The notes: a model not told the origin generated them from the letters alone. DNA of 64,000 bases from Carnegiea gigantea (GCA_029747015.1 JAKOGI010000331.1:599501-663500); one strand, 5' to 3'; numbered from the stretch's first letter, positions 22,545 to 35,089 are shown. Program-made: numbers and translations.

Positions 22545-22982
22545 GTGGTTCTAGGGGTTGGTGTTAGTAGTTTTCTTTTTGACCCCTTTTTGTTTATAGC
22601 ATGGTCGGTTTGGATGGATGTAATTTGTGTAGGATATGACATTGTATATAGTTAGTTAGATCCTCTCTGACCGTGATGACGTGGTCCATATCTCTTTTTG
22701 GTCATGTGACGGACCTAGCATCTTGGGGCTAGTTAGTGTTTGGGGTTGAGGTAGGAGTTGAAACTGACTTTGCTTAATCAGTTAGATGTAATATGTTTCA
22801 CTAATCATGTGTATAAACAGGCAGTTGTGTATATAAATAAGCAGTTAAGAAATGATATAATGAAGCTTTGGGTTTTGTTTTTAATAATCTTTGAGTTATA
22901 GTAAATGTATTTCTTGGGCATGCTTATCTTATATGTTTAAGTATTCCAATGATTGAATTGTCTCGTTTAATTTATAATCAGA

Positions 22983-24060
22983 ATGTCCGAATTAGTGCAC
23001 AACAATGCAGAGGTTCATATAGAGGAAATCTCGGATTCTGGCCAGGGATCGGGTGATTAAGCCTCCCATCATGTACCACCAAATTTTGGCCAAATGCCCC
23101 CAATTCCTTCTGAGTTAGCTAACAACATTGGGCACCTAAACTACTGGCTAGCCTTGATAGCTGAATTGATGAAACAGATTCCCCAAGTACCTACTGAAAC
23201 CCCTCCTAAGGAGGAAGAATTAACAGATAGGGTAGCACGACGCAATCCTAAATTTTATGATAGAACTTATGATCCAGTAGTGTTGGAGGAATGGATAAGG
23301 TGAACGGAGAAAATCTTTAGAGTGGTAGAAGTGACAGAAGAGAAGAAAGTAAATATCGGGACATATTATTTGACTGGTGAAGCTGATATTTAGTGGAATA
23401 CTATTAAGGATAAGCTTGTAGGGCCTGAATTCATATGGAGTAAATTTCTGAGTGTGTTGAGGGTAAAATTTTACCCAGTTGTGATCCAAAGGCAAAAGGA
23501 GCAAGAGTTTATGGAGCTAAAGATGACTGGCACCATGACTGTGATGCAGTACGCCAATAAATTCACAGAACTATCTAGGTTTGTTCCTGAGTTTATATCA
23601 TCTAAAAGGTTGAAGATGAGAAGGTTTGAAGAGGGTTTGGCTTTCTATATTCAGAATCAGTTAGCTAGGCAACCCATGTTAACTTACTAAGAACTATATG
23701 AGCGAGCGGCTGAAGTTGAGCGAGTAAAAACAGACTTGAGAGGACTGAATCCAATTAACCGAAAGAGAAATGGGTTTGGGCGAGGAACTTTGAATGAGAA
23801 TGTGAGCTAGAAGAAACTTTCTCCTGCTACCCCCAAGAGCTATCCTATAGGCTTGACAACGCCCTGTGCGAAATGCGGCAGAACAAATCACATCACCCCT
23901 GAATGCCAAGTAGGAACTAATAAGTACATGTGGTGTGGAAGCCCTGAACATCTTATTGTTGCATGCCCTCGAAGGATTAAGGCTATAGACAAAGGTGCAG
24001 TAAAACCCTTGGCCCCACCTCGCCAAGAGGCTCCACCACTAAAGCCTGCAGCAGTAGGAT
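22983..24060 (+). pseudogene. Chromovirus gag, copy 2
   Basis: The start at ATG 22983 (MSELVHNN) equals that of copy 1. The central domain is better preserved here: 23454-23690 reads openly through EFMELKMTGTMTVMQYANK and on to LAFYIQNQLARQP. The zinc knuckle CAKCGRTNHITPEC lies at about 23868-23909. It is followed by a second Cys/His-containing block (MWCGSPEHLIVACP) and a basic linker. From 23853 to 24335 the knuckle and the protease are in one open frame, so gag and pol were translated as one fusion. A stop at 23302 and others break the N-terminal half. Confidence 0.85.
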
Positions 24061-24400
24061 CGGCGTATGTAATGAGCAAGAAGGAAGTTGCCTCCTCTAA
24101 TACAGCAGTCACTAGAACTCTCTTTTTAAATTCAAAGCCATTTTGTATATTATTTTATTCGGGTGCTACTCATTCATTTATATCCACCCGATTCGTCATG
24201 AAATTGAACCTGGAAGATAGGATGATAGAAACCAATTACAGGATCAAGCTACCTAATGATTGTGTGGTTAAATGCCCTATCTCCTATAAACTTGTCCCAT
24301 TACCATTGATGGAACCAACTTCCATATGGATTTGATTCAATTTTATTTGTCTGATTTTGATATCAGTCTGGGAATGAATTGATCGCACACCTATGGAGCT
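24061..24400 (+). pseudogene. Chromovirus aspartic protease, copy 2
   Basis: In frame with the gag zinc knuckle (open to 24335). The active site reads ILFYSGATHSFIS: the catalytic Asp codon has become TAT (Tyr), so this copy could not cut its polyprotein. The rest of the domain (LPNDCVV, SYKLVPLP) matches copy 1, and a frameshift near 24330 precedes the GMN block. Confidence 0.82.
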
Positions 24401-24589
24401 AAGATTAACTATAAAGATCTTAAGGTTATTTTGAAAGATAAAAAAGGGAGAGTCTATGGGCAAAGAGAGGAAAAATCCTATCCCTTGGTTTCTACTATGA
24501 AAACAAGTAAGCTATTATGTCAATGGTGTATGGGATACTGGTGTTATGCTATTGACACCAAAGCAAAAGAAGAGAAAGCTAAGAATATT

Positions 24590-26003
24590 CCTGTAGTCTG
24601 TGAATTTGAGGATGTTTTCCCCAAAGAGTTACCAGGATTATCCCCACAGAGGGAAATTGATTTTAGAATTGAATAAATTCCTGATGCCCAATCTATTTCC
24701 AAAGCCCTATATCGTATGGCCCTAACTGAGCTTAAAAAATTGAAGCTTTAATTAGAGGAGTTGTTGCAAAAGAGCTTTATTACGCCAAGTGTGTCACCAT
24801 GGGGTGCCCTAGTGTTGTTCGCAAAGAAAAAGGATGGAACCTTAAGGCTGTGTGTTGACTACAGGGAGTTAAACAAGATCACTATCAAAAATAAGTATCC
24901 TTTTGCCGCGAATCAATAACTTGTTTGATCAATAGCAAGGAGCAGGAGTCTTCTCTAAGATTGATTTGAGGTCAGGGCACCACCAACTTAGGAATAAATC
25001 TGATGACATCCCCAAGACTATGCTTAGAACTAAGTATGGTCACTATAAATTTACAGTGATGTCATTTGGCCTCACCAATGCTCCCGTAGCCTTCATGGAT
25101 CTTATGACCAGAGTCTTCAAGCCCTACCTAGATAAATTTATGGTGGTGCTTATAGATGATATTCTTATCTATTCTAAGGATAGAGATGAACATGCTGATC
25201 ATTTGAGGATGGTGTTACAAACCCTGAGAGAGCATCAACTTTATGATAAATTAAAGCAGTGTGAATTTTGGTTGGAATAAGTGGTGTTTTTGGGTCATGT
25301 AGTCACAAAAGATGGAATCAATGTTGAACCCCAAAAGGTGAAGGCAATCACGGAGTGGTTAAGGCCTACTAACATCACTGAGATTAGAAGCTTTCTGGGT
25401 TTAGCAGGTTGTTATCGAAGGTTCGGGAAGGACTGTTTAAAAATAGTTTCACTCCTGACCAATCTGCTAAAGAAAGCGATCAAGTTTAAGTGGACTGAAA
25501 AATATGAGAAAGCCTTTCAAGGGCTACGGCAGTAACTAACTACCGCCCCAATCCTAATGCTGCCAATTGAAGGTAAGGCGTATACTATTTATAGTGATGC
25601 GCCAAAGAACGGATTAGGGTGTGTTCTGATGTAGGAAGACAAGGTAGTCGCTTATGCCTCTCGACAGCTCAAGCCCTATAAGAAAAACTATCCTACCCAT
25701 GACGCGGAGTTAGTACCCGTGGTCTTTGCGCAGAAACTTTGGAGACATTACTTATATGGAGTACCATGTGAGATTTATACTAACCATCAAAGTTTGAAGT
25801 ATATCTTCACCCAGAAGGAGCTCAACTTGAGGCAACGGCATTGGCTTAAGCTGCTTAAGGATTATGATTTGCAAATTCAATATCATCCAGGAAAAGTAAA
25901 TGTTGTAGCAGATGCCCTGAGTAGAAAAGCGCAACATAGCTCAAATACTATGGTGATTACTCAGTTGAGTCCCTTGAAAGAACTTAAGGACTTCGGAATT
26001 TAA
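24590..26003 (+). pseudogene. Chromovirus reverse transcriptase and RNase H, copy 2
   Basis: Motifs in order: DVFPKELPGLSPQRE near 24608, [24 protein letters not shown] near 24800-24870, [11 protein letters not shown] near 24958, MSFGLTNAP near 25060, and [11 protein letters not shown] (catalytic DD) at 25152-25185. [12 protein letters not shown] lies near 25390. RNase H reads [13 protein letters not shown] near 25592, TNHQSLK near 25780 (Asp changed to Asn) and [20 protein letters not shown] near 25870. Stops at 24674, 25277 and 25632 and frameshifts break it. The codons differ from copy 1 throughout, so the two are separately decayed copies, not a recent duplication. Confidence 0.9.
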
Positions 26004-26069
26004 CTAGTGTCCTATGAGCAAGCACATGTTCAATTATCAACACTTACCTTACAGCCTTCCATAGTGGAG

Positions 26070-27354
26070 GAAATTCAAGTGAACTAAGAAAATGATCCTG
26101 AACTCCAAAGAATAAAGCAAAATTTAGAGAAAGAAAAGTCTCTCGGGTTTATAGTACATGAGGATGGGACCCTGTGATTCCAGAATTGCCTATGTGTGCC
26201 CCGAAATGAGGAATTAAGAAAACAGATCCTAGAGGATGCTCACAATACTCACTACGCGGTGCACCCAAGAGGCATCAAGATATACAGAGATTTAAGGAAA
26301 TATTTCTAGTGGAATAATATGAAAAAGGATGTTGCAGAATATGTAGACAAGTGTCTAATCTGACAGAAAGTTAAAGCAGAACATCAACATCCCGTGGGTG
26401 AACTGCGGCCCCTAGAAATTCCCACTTGGAAGTGAAATTCTATCTCAATGGACTTTATTATGGGTTTACCCCTTTCTACCTCAAAAAAGAATGTTATTTA
26501 GGTTATAGTCGATTGGCTTACCAAGTTGGCCCATTTTTTGCCAATCAAAGATACATGGGGAATTGAAAAATCAGCCCAGTTATATGTTAAAGAGATAGTC
26601 CAACTACACAGAATCCCCTTAGATATAGTATCAGATAGGGATCAAAGATTCTAAGCCCGTTTTTAGCAAGCACTTCAAAAGGCCTTTGGGACTAAATTGA
26701 ATTTCAACAGCTCTTATCACCTTGAGACGGATGGGCAAACTGAAACAGTGAATCAAATTCTAGAAGGCATGTTAAGAGCTTGTATGTCAGACTTCCAAGG
26801 AAAGTGGGAAGACGATTTACCATTGGTGGAGTTTTCTTATAACAATAGCTATCAGTCCACCATCAGAATGGCCCTGTTTAAGACTTTATATAGAAGAAAG
26901 TATAGAACCCCACTGTCTTAGAGTGACTTAGATGAGGCATTGATTATAAGCCCCGAAATGATTCAGGAAACCGTGGGAAACAATAAGAAGGATTCGGGAG
27001 CAAATTAGGGTTGCCCAGAGTCGCCAAAAGAGTTATACGGATAAGAGAAGGACGCATTTGCAGTTTTAAGTAGCAATAAAGTTTATCTGAAAGTATCACC
27101 AACTAAGGATATCAAAAGGCTCGGGCTACAAGACAAATTAAGTCCACGATATATTGGACCTTATGAAATCATTGAAAAGTTAAATCCCGTAGCATATCGA
27201 CTAGATCTGCCGGTGAAGCTACACGTGCATAACGTGTTTCACATCTCTCAGCTTAAAAAGTATACTCCTAATCCAAGCCATACCATTCTATCTGAAACTA
27301 TTAAAATCTCTACGGATTTAGTATATGAAGAGTAACCAATCCAAATACTAGATC
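26070..27354 (+). pseudogene. Chromovirus integrase, copy 2, 3'-truncated
   Basis: The finger ends in KCLI followed by a stop, at the same Cys codon that is Tyr in copy 1. The core keeps the stretch deleted in copy 1, with the first Asp (SMDFIMGLPL) near 26445-26475. The remaining parts are IVSDRDQRF near 26630, then TDGQTETVNQILEGML near 26725 and SPRYIGPYEI near 27142. At 27354 the coding sequence stops dead within the pre-chromodomain block (IQILD) and joins an internal position of LTR 3. Compared with copy 1, about 480 bp is missing: the chromodomain tail, polypurine tract and first 290 or so bases of the LTR. Confidence 0.85.
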
Positions 27355-29555
27355 CAAGCGTTTTATTCCTGAACCCAACTTATTTCAGCCGATTTAAAGC
27401 CCACCAAGTTTGTTTATTAACCTAACTAATTACCATGATTAAGTTTAACTATGGTTAGCTCAAAAAGGTTACTTCACTAGTTAAAAACTTAGCCAAGAGA
27501 GTTAGATTAGTCAACAAAACACAACTTAATCCAAAACTCCATTTTCTCGTCCCTCTCTCTCCCCCATGGCAGCAACTCCCAGCCAGTTCTGGTTGCTTTC
27601 CGACTAGTTTTTTGGCTAACCCCCATGACCTCCGACCCCCCGACCTCCTAATAGCTCTAGCCCCCATCCTCAAACATCAAAACCACTAAACATCACCTCC
27701 ATCTCTACTTATCTTCAAGCAAAGTGAGTAATCTTGAAACTTGACCTTGTTGGTTGTGCTTTTTATTTTAGTTTTGATTCTTGTTTTTATGTTTGTGATC
27801 TTTGGTCATGTTGTTTTGATAAGAAAGAAGAGTTATTTTGGTGTTGATAATAGTGGAGTTGAGGTTGGATCATGCTAGGGTTAGGTTTAATCCTTAATCA
27901 TGCAAGCATGATGTTAAAGTGTTGGATTGTGATTATTTTGTCTTTGATTTGGTCATCTTCTAAGCTATTGGTATTTATGATGATATTTTTGGTGATTTCA
28001 AATGAGTTGAAATGAGTCCAAGTTGGCCATAAACTAGAGTTTTGGCAAGTAATGTATGGTTTGGATTAAACTAGCATTCAGGTCTGATTATGTGTGTATT
28101 TGATTGAAAAATGATCTTGATTGGATATGATTATGAAGTGAATTTGAGTGTGCTGATTTTGTATGATGTTGGGATGGACCAAAGCTTGTTTACATGCTTT
28201 TAAGGAATGATTTAAGTTGAGGATTTGTGTAAAAAAAAGAGGAAATAACTAAAACCGTGAGGGCTGAAAATTTCAGGAAAGCAGGACAGATTTTGTGATT
28301 AAACTGGAAATGATCGGCTCATTGTAAAATTATGATTTTTGGTAAGTAGATAATTCGGTGTGTTAGCTTTCAAATTCCTTTTGAATCGCCTTAATTTGAT
28401 GCCTATGGAAAATGTTATGGTCATTTTATTGAAACTGTGCAGAATGGACCAAAGCTAACATGCTTGTGTTCTAAGTTCATTTTAGGAATCTAATTGTGGG
28501 AATCAAGCTTGGTACTCTAAATAAATGATTTGTGAGACTTCCTGAGCTTTCTATATTGGGGTTTTGAGTCTCAATCAGAGGTCAGATGATTAAGTTATGA
28601 GTCTTTCTTTCTAAGCCCTGTTATGCTTTTACTTTTCTTTTACTGAATTATTAGCTATGAAATAAATATTTTTGCTAACCGTATGTTCCTACAATGATAA
28701 TTTTGTGCTGAATCAGGTCCTAATCTATCATTCCTTCCACTTTTGTGCATAATATTATTCGGTGAGTTTACATTTAAAAATTTTAGGTACGTTCATTGTC
28801 AGTATCTTTAGAAATCAGCATGTATTTATCAAAATTATGATGTTTTGGTAAGTACATCAATGAATCAGTTTAATCAGTAATTGCACGGCTTCAAGCCGGT
28901 TCCGATCGACTTGGCAGGTGTACACCTATCTTCATATCATAATAGTTATTAGGGGTTCACTATCAGATAATAATTGACAATACAATTTTATATTTATCTC
29001 ATTCCCTATTTTTAATTAAAAATGAATTGCAAAATGAGCCCAACCAATTTTTCCATGAATGTTTAACAATACAGGAATGCACGTATTGAGCTTCGGCTCA
29101 CAGTTCAAAATGTTTTCATATTTTGGACTAGGAAAGTATTCAGTGAATCGCTCTCTGGTGGGCAGGACGGCTGAAGATGATAATTAAGCCAAAAAGTCTA
29201 TATGGAATGGTGGTGTATTATCGTTGAGATGTGTATAACACCGTATTATGATATATTTTGGTAAGAAAATTGTATATTTTATCAGAATTCTATATTTTGG
29301 TGTAATCCTTGAGATGTTTGAATGGTTTTGATGTGAGAACAGTTTCTATATTTATCTAAATGATCTGATGGGTTGTGATAGTGTAAATGCCTTTGATGGT
29401 AAACATTGATTATTATGGCTAAGTTTATCATGTACAAGTAGAGCTTTGTCCTTGTTGGACGGTTGTAATGTCTGATCATTTGGATTATCATGTCTAATTG
29501 GGAAAACTAATGAAAGAATCGCAAACAGTAATTTATGTACATTTGGGGCGTTACA
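27355..29555 (+). repeat. Chromovirus LTR 3, 5'-truncated
   Basis: It aligns with LTR 1 from its position 10912 (AAGCGTTTTATTCC) to its end and closes with GGGGCGTTACA. It has about 2.2 kb of the full 2.55 kb. After it come ATCAC and the rest of the Tat integrase. It is the 3' boundary of the array. A further internal loss near 28880 (CAGTAATTGCACGGCTTC) removes a piece present in LTR 1 and LTR 2. Confidence 0.88.
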
Positions 29556-30020
29556 ATCACTATCAAAACTTTGATGGGTCGCAGACCTTTTATACTGATA
29601 TATAGTGCAAAAGCCCTAAAACCTATAGAAGTTGGCACAACCAGTCCGAGGGTGCGAGGTATAAGCCATCACCGAATGAAGGGGCACAAAGGGAAGCATT
29701 GGACTTACTGGCATAGATAAAGCAAGAAGCTGCATTAAGAATATAACTTTATAAAGCAAGAATTACTAGGACCTGTAATGGAATGGTAAATCGTCGACTC
29801 CAAGACCCTCGTGACTTGGTCATAAGAAGTACGGAAGCAGTTGCAAAACACCCAAGAAAACTAGGACCAAATTGAGGAGGGCCATATTATGTTCGAAAAG
29901 AAGTCTACCTAGGTACCCACATACTCTTGAATCTATTAATGTTGTTAAAGAAACTAGGAAAAGGACTCATGGAAAGGATATTATGGATCACAATAGCAAC
30001 TATGAAAAGATAACATGACA
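29556..30020 (+). pseudogene. Tat-type integrase C-terminal part (continuation of 10618)
   Basis: It resumes where 8464-10618 was cut. The open frame 29535-29720 gives GRRPFILIYSAKALKPIEVGT, matching the TPFSLAYG-x-EAxIPVEVG block of Tat integrases. A degenerate EALDLL...KQEAALRI...YKARITR region and a KLGPNxGGPYYVRKE block near 29855-29900 follow, and it fades out by about 30020. With 10600-10618 it restores a continuous integrase reading, which identifies the array as an insertion. Confidence 0.78.
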
Positions 30021-30165
30021 AGTAGGGGCATGTTGTTGCATTATATGTCTAATGTGCTCTTTAAGATTATGGAAAGATGAAATCGACTAAGGAGATTTGG
30101 GATTCACTTGAGGAAAAATATGAAAATGAGGACCTAGAATTTCTGACTCTTAGGTACCTAAGTTC
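30021..30165 (+). pseudogene. Ty1/copia gag, first fragment
   Basis: It reads HYMSNVLFKIMER then MKSTKEIWDSLEEKYENED, the characteristic Ty1/copia gag (UBN2) motif in which a kELWesLekkY run follows a helix. It stops near 30150-30165. The next gag block (an RWIKFQMEDSKP-like start) is found only at about 36965, so gag was interrupted by the 6.8-kb block between. The 5' LTR and primer site of this copia element were not found. Confidence 0.72.
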
Positions 30166-31100
30166 GATGGTAACTATTTTTATGCTGGTACAGTGGCTTG
30201 AGTTAATTCTTCCGCCCTGTCTTTCTGAAACTAATTCTGCGGTACCACATGCTTTCAGACAATCTATTCTTAGGTCTTTTCTCTTATTATTTTACCCCTT
30301 GAACTTTTAGAAATTACAAAAGGACCCTGAATTGGGTGAAATATGCAAATAAGCTTTTGTTAGGATCTAATTTAGAAATATGCTTGTTTTCAATTATTAA
30401 ACTTCTTATAATGACTTTACTGGTGCTTGTTATCACAATCTACTACTTATATTCATAAATATTATACTTTCTGTGATTATAGGCCCACCATGCTTAGCAA
30501 AATAATTAAAACTTAATTAGATAGTTTCGGTCGTTACCTAAACTTAGTCGGAGCTGGACTCCAGCATTTCTCTAGCTTCCCTTTTACAGAGATTGTTAAT
30601 CTCAATCACACTTTCCTTAGATCAGGCACAACACAGATCTGTTTCGTTTCCTACCTCAAATCGTAGTCACTAATCAAGTTTTATATATTTTAAAAGATAG
30701 TGAGACCTTAATCAAGAAATTATAATATTTAAGACATAAGGTTCAATTGAATAATATTCCCTACCAGAAAACTTCTGTTATTGAAAGCTTAATAGTGGAA
30801 ATATTACAATGGTAAGATTGAAGAGGGACTTAAGCTACTAAGATCATCAGAGATGCTTGCTCATAGAGAAATAGAGAATCCTGACTTCTCTTTTGCCCAA
30901 GTATGCTCAAATGACCGTGTCCCTTCTCAGCACTCAGCCTCTGCTTTTCTAAAGGGGATGGGGGTACATAGAATGCCTTAATGGCTGCAGTATACACTGA
31001 TTTTACACATGTCTATAGTTAATTCACATGGCTATAGTAGAATGCCTATTTTACAGACCCGACATTTGTCACAATAGTATAATAATGGAGCAACAACTTT
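30166..31100 (-). promoter_or_regulatory. Non-coding flank of the pararetrovirus, possible intergenic promoter
   Basis: There is no coding signature on either strand. It lies downstream (on the minus strand) of the viral ORFs, where caulimovirids carry their large intergenic region. A TATA-like TATATAAAAC is present on the minus strand at about 30680-30690, with leader-like sequence below it. The boundary with the interrupted copia gag is not sharp, and part of the region nearest 30166-30300 may be host or other repeat. The promoter role is inferred from position only. Confidence 0.4.
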
Positions 31101-32215
31101 TCAGAGTCTTTTAATGCTGATAAGACTAGTCATTATTATTACGATTCTACATGTCTTCATCTCTAATAATATTTTCCACATCATCACCATCTGGATAATC
31201 ATCAATATCTTCATCAAATTGAAGATGCTTTGGGTCCCATTTATCAAATAATTCAAGAAGATATTTCTTTCTTTCTTTTGATAAGAATTTTTCGGCTCCA
31301 ACATTAAATAGATAATCAAAGACATCTTCTAAAGTCACTCCCTCCTCCTTCATATATTTGCTAAACCCATTGTGATAGTGAAAGTAGTGTTTTTGTAATG
31401 CATTAACCTTTTTTCTCACTCAATTAATCCCCAACTTTGATGATAAATGTTGTAAAACCAATAGCTCTTGCTAAGGCAGGGTCACTAACTAATTCTCGCC
31501 ATTCTGGATACCAATCTTATCGTCAATCATTGGGATCATCACAATCAACTATCTGGATGAGATAGTGACCTGGCTTGGCTATTCTATTTTAATATTCGAT
31601 TAGTGCATAATGCACCTCCACATATAGGCATCTATTATTTGGAATTTTTGTTGGACCATCAGGAAATATAAGAATCTAATGGATCCTTTTGAATATGCAC
31701 TGTTGAAACTTAGTTAGTCTTGAGGAAAATAGGAATTTGGATCTAGGAATTCTATAAAGTAAACTACCATCTCGTATTCACAGGCTTTAATGATGGGGCC
31801 ATTTAAAGAGATCAAATTTGTCAGGAAACTAAAACCACCAACTCCAGACTTATCAGGAAAGTAGATTGTAGTACTCCATGATTCCCAAATATTATAGAAA
31901 TAATTATAATAATAGTCGATGCAGGCTGCGTACCACTTATTGAATCATTTTTCTTGAATATGAGAACTTATTTTTCCTTTGATATCATAGAGACATCTTA
32001 GGTAGTTTATTTGTAATTCTAGAAGGGAAAATCGTTGGGATATTAGGTAGGTAGAAGATAGCAGACTAAAATGTGATCTACTTTTTATATGGAATTCCAA
32101 ATTATCTATAAGGACTTACTAGAAGGAGAAATCCATTCTAGTAGTGATGGCATTTCATATTGAATTTCCTCCTTTTTCAGGAGGAGTTCTGCTTTGATGA
32201 TCAACATCGATGAAT
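31101..32215 (-). pseudogene. Endogenous pararetrovirus 3' ORF region
   Basis: It follows the RNase H on the minus strand. Its best-kept part is the open frame 31147-31419, 90 residues, charged and ending in a very acidic tail (DEDIDDYPDGDDVENIIRDED). Upstream (31420-32215), interrupted readings rich in Tyr, Trp and Phe continue. By position it corresponds to the last ORF of caulimovirids, which in some genera encodes a translation transactivator and in others a protein of unknown role. No specific motif lets me decide. It is broken by several stops. Confidence 0.5.
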
Positions 32216-33440
32216 TCTCAAGTTAAATAATCTACCAAAGAGTTCTTTTATCCCTGTATATGTTCAATAGAGAAGGAAAATAGGTTAAGCCATAATTGGT
32301 AACACAGGAGTCGCCCATATGCTTGCATATTTGATAAATTATTTTTCACAAAACCAAGTATTCATTTACAATCAGTTCGAATAAGAAAAGGTTTTTGGGG
32401 CTGAAAAGATTAAGAACTTTTCAATTTCCTTTATGAGTGAAAGGATTGCTTTTTCAATTGTGGGGTGATTGCATTTTGCCTTATTAAAATTTCTACTATA
32501 ATAATTACAGATCTTTTTCTCCTTCTTTAATTTTGAGTACTGTACTCCAATGCTCATAGCTAGCATATGTCTCAAGAATTAAATCATCTCCGTTATAGGA
32601 AACTCAAGAATGGGAAGATTTTTACACATCTTTTTCAAGCTTAGAATAATCTTTGAATCGCTAGTGGTCCATGTCCAATTTACTTCTTTCTTGAGTTTTT
32701 GCTGCAATGGCTTCCTTAGTTTAGCTAAATCTTTAATGAAATCTAAAGCATAGGTAAGGCATCTAAGAAACATTTCTAACTACTTCGTATATTCAATCTT
32801 TTCAAGAAAGTTTTCTATTTTTTTCAAAATATGCTTCTGTAAGATGATTTGTCCAACTTTTATCGCGAGACCTAAAAACTCAATTTCTTGTTCAGCATCA
32901 ATGCACTTGTTCTTACCAAGTATAATACCATGATCAAGGCATCTTTGGGTGACAGATAAAACATCATCTTTGTGCTATTATATGGTTTTGGAAAAGAAAA
33001 TGATATCATCAATGTAAACTAAATAATAGTGATTATAGTCTTTGAAGATGTTATCCATTCTTCTTTGGAATATTTGAGGTGAATTTTTAAGACTGAATGA
33101 CATTACTATCCATTCATGATCCTTGTGGAGCACAAATGCAGTTAAAGGAATACTTTCCTCATCCATTTTTATCTGCTAATATTTGTTTCTGCAATCCATT
33201 TTTGATAATCAAGAAGCTCCTTGAATTCTATTGAAAAGGACGATTTTGTTAGGAATATAATAACTATCAAAGGCAATATTATCATTAAGTTTTTTATAAT
33301 TGATTACCATTCTTGCTTTTTTTCTTTTTTCTTCTGCATAATTTCTTACCATGAAAGCGGAACTAGTGTGAGAACTCTTACTATTTCTGATTAATCCTTT
33401 ACCTAAAAGTTTTTTGATTTATTTATCAAATTCTTGGATA
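32216..33440 (-). pseudogene. Endogenous pararetrovirus RT and RNase H
   Basis: Minus strand. The RT palm motifs sit in the open frame 32978-33166: an FxLKNSP block and VYIDDIIFFS with the catalytic DD. The thumb and connection region lies in 32579-32773 (LRKPLQQKLKKEVNWTWT). RNase H begins near 32575 (YCSRNF-type block, CNHPTIEKAILS, then a KFLIF run) and ends near 32240-32340 with a W...FSIEHIQG-type motif. The arrangement is that of Caulimoviridae rather than an LTR element: no integrase follows and no LTR is seen. Stops between the open pieces show an old, dead copy. Confidence 0.85.
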
Positions 33441-34140
33441 CCCTAGTGCGTATACACCATTTGTTCTACTCGAATAATAGTATTGGGATTTGACAAAGTA
33501 ATTTTTATAAATGTCTTATCGTTATCCCAAAAACTTTAGAGGATTATCATAGTAGAGTTCTTTGCATAATTGATCTTATTATTCAGTAATCTGCTCTTTA
33601 ATAGATAATTCAACTAATGAGATTGTCAGTGCTATCTCACATTGTGCAAGCATTACCATCCCACCGCACTGGATACATGTAAACTCAATTTTCTGTTGAG
33701 TATAAGCCTCACTTAATTTTTCAATAGGAACTTAATGACCATGGTTTGTATATATTATTTGATTTATAGTCTGTGTGTATGGAGAATATAGTCTTTCAAA
33801 ATTATTTCCCATAATCATGTCCTTAGATGGTTGATTAGTAGCCCATAGAACTGGTATAATGCATTTGACTTCTCCTAATTTTACTGATAACCCTTCTACA
33901 GCTTCATTATAGCTCATAATGCTATTATCAGCTATCGTTACTTGTAAAGGATTCTTGGCTTTTTTCCACATAAATTCTAGAAATAACGCTCTTTTTTCAA
34001 AGCGTACAGAATAATCATTATCTATGTAAGCACACAATTCACATTTATTATATCCCTCTAAACATACCTTTATTGGGATACAGATGCGATTAGGATTTGT
34101 GGTGGTAGCTTCATAGCATATCCCCACAGTCATGTTTTGA
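33441..34140 (-). pseudogene. Endogenous pararetrovirus aspartic protease
   Basis: The open frame 33732-34133 (minus, 133 residues) has a retropepsin-like layout: a beta-strand start, a YIDNDYSV active-site region where the usual D-T/S-G is damaged, and MGNNFERLYSP near its end. This matches the protease that precedes RT in caulimovirids. The link to RT (33441-33730) is broken by stops. Confidence 0.7.
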
Positions 34141-34439
34141 CTAATTCAAGCTCACAGACTGGTTCACTAATAGTTCTTGTTTTGTACCCAGTGACCTTTC
34201 TATCTAGACTTAACTTCAATTAACACTGTGTCTTACAAGTTTAAAACTCATTCTACTCATTTCATTAGTCATACTAATTGTATCATCTTCTTTAAGCTCT
34301 TCTTTAGCTGACGAAGATCATTCTCCCTATTCTGATCTTGCACTCATGCTTCTTAATTGGGGCGTAATGGTAGTTTTATCATTGTTATCATGTTTTTCTT
34401 GTTGATTTTGGTAGGGTTAGCAAAGCTAGATATCTATGA

Positions 34440-34990
34440 GCGATCAATCTTTATCTCCTGTAGATCGAATTTACTACTATAGATCTTTTGCATAGGGGTA
34501 AGACTTTCAAATTTTTCTGGCTCTATCATTGTGACCTGAGTCTTTGGATCTGTAGTATTATCTAATTTGTAGATAATTTTCTAAAATATCTCAATGGATA
34601 TCCTCGTAATTTCATATCCATTCCAACTGTTTTTATCTTAAGAGAAAAGACGGTTTTAGCAAATTCATCTTTTAGACTCACATAATATCATGGACGACTA
34701 TTGAATCCTACTGATCCATTACATAAATTAGTCCTAATGCCTGTGATAATTTGATTATTAAATTTGGTATGCTTGATATTACATAGTAAAGTATAAAGAT
34801 CAATATCTTTGCCATAACATTATAATAGAGTGATTTAAAGTTGGACACCTCCAACCTAAATATACCTGTACTTTCTATCTTTGTTATGCTTAAGGATGTT
34901 TTTTCAATTAATGAGATTAACTTCTCCCACATCATACTCACAGTATTTGATTTCTATATCTCCTCCCATTATTTCACATACATACTTACT
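34440..34990 (-). pseudogene. Endogenous pararetrovirus movement protein
   Basis: Minus strand, two frames. A run with NLCNGSVGFNS and a YVSLKD block near 34680-34740, preceded by an aligned beta-strand region, matches the core of caulimovirid 30K-type movement proteins, which have a G/NxVxFN-type motif. The open frame 34708-34941 covers part of it but in a shifted frame. It would mediate cell-to-cell movement through plasmodesmata. It lies after the capsid zinc finger and before the protease, which matters for classification. Confidence 0.6.
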
Positions 34991-35089
34991 CTTCAATTGA
35001 AAGATGAAATTTTTATAGATCATGTTTTTCTGAATTGTGGGAAGAACCCAATCTCTTTTGACTTCTTTGTTATCATTGCCTACAATTCT

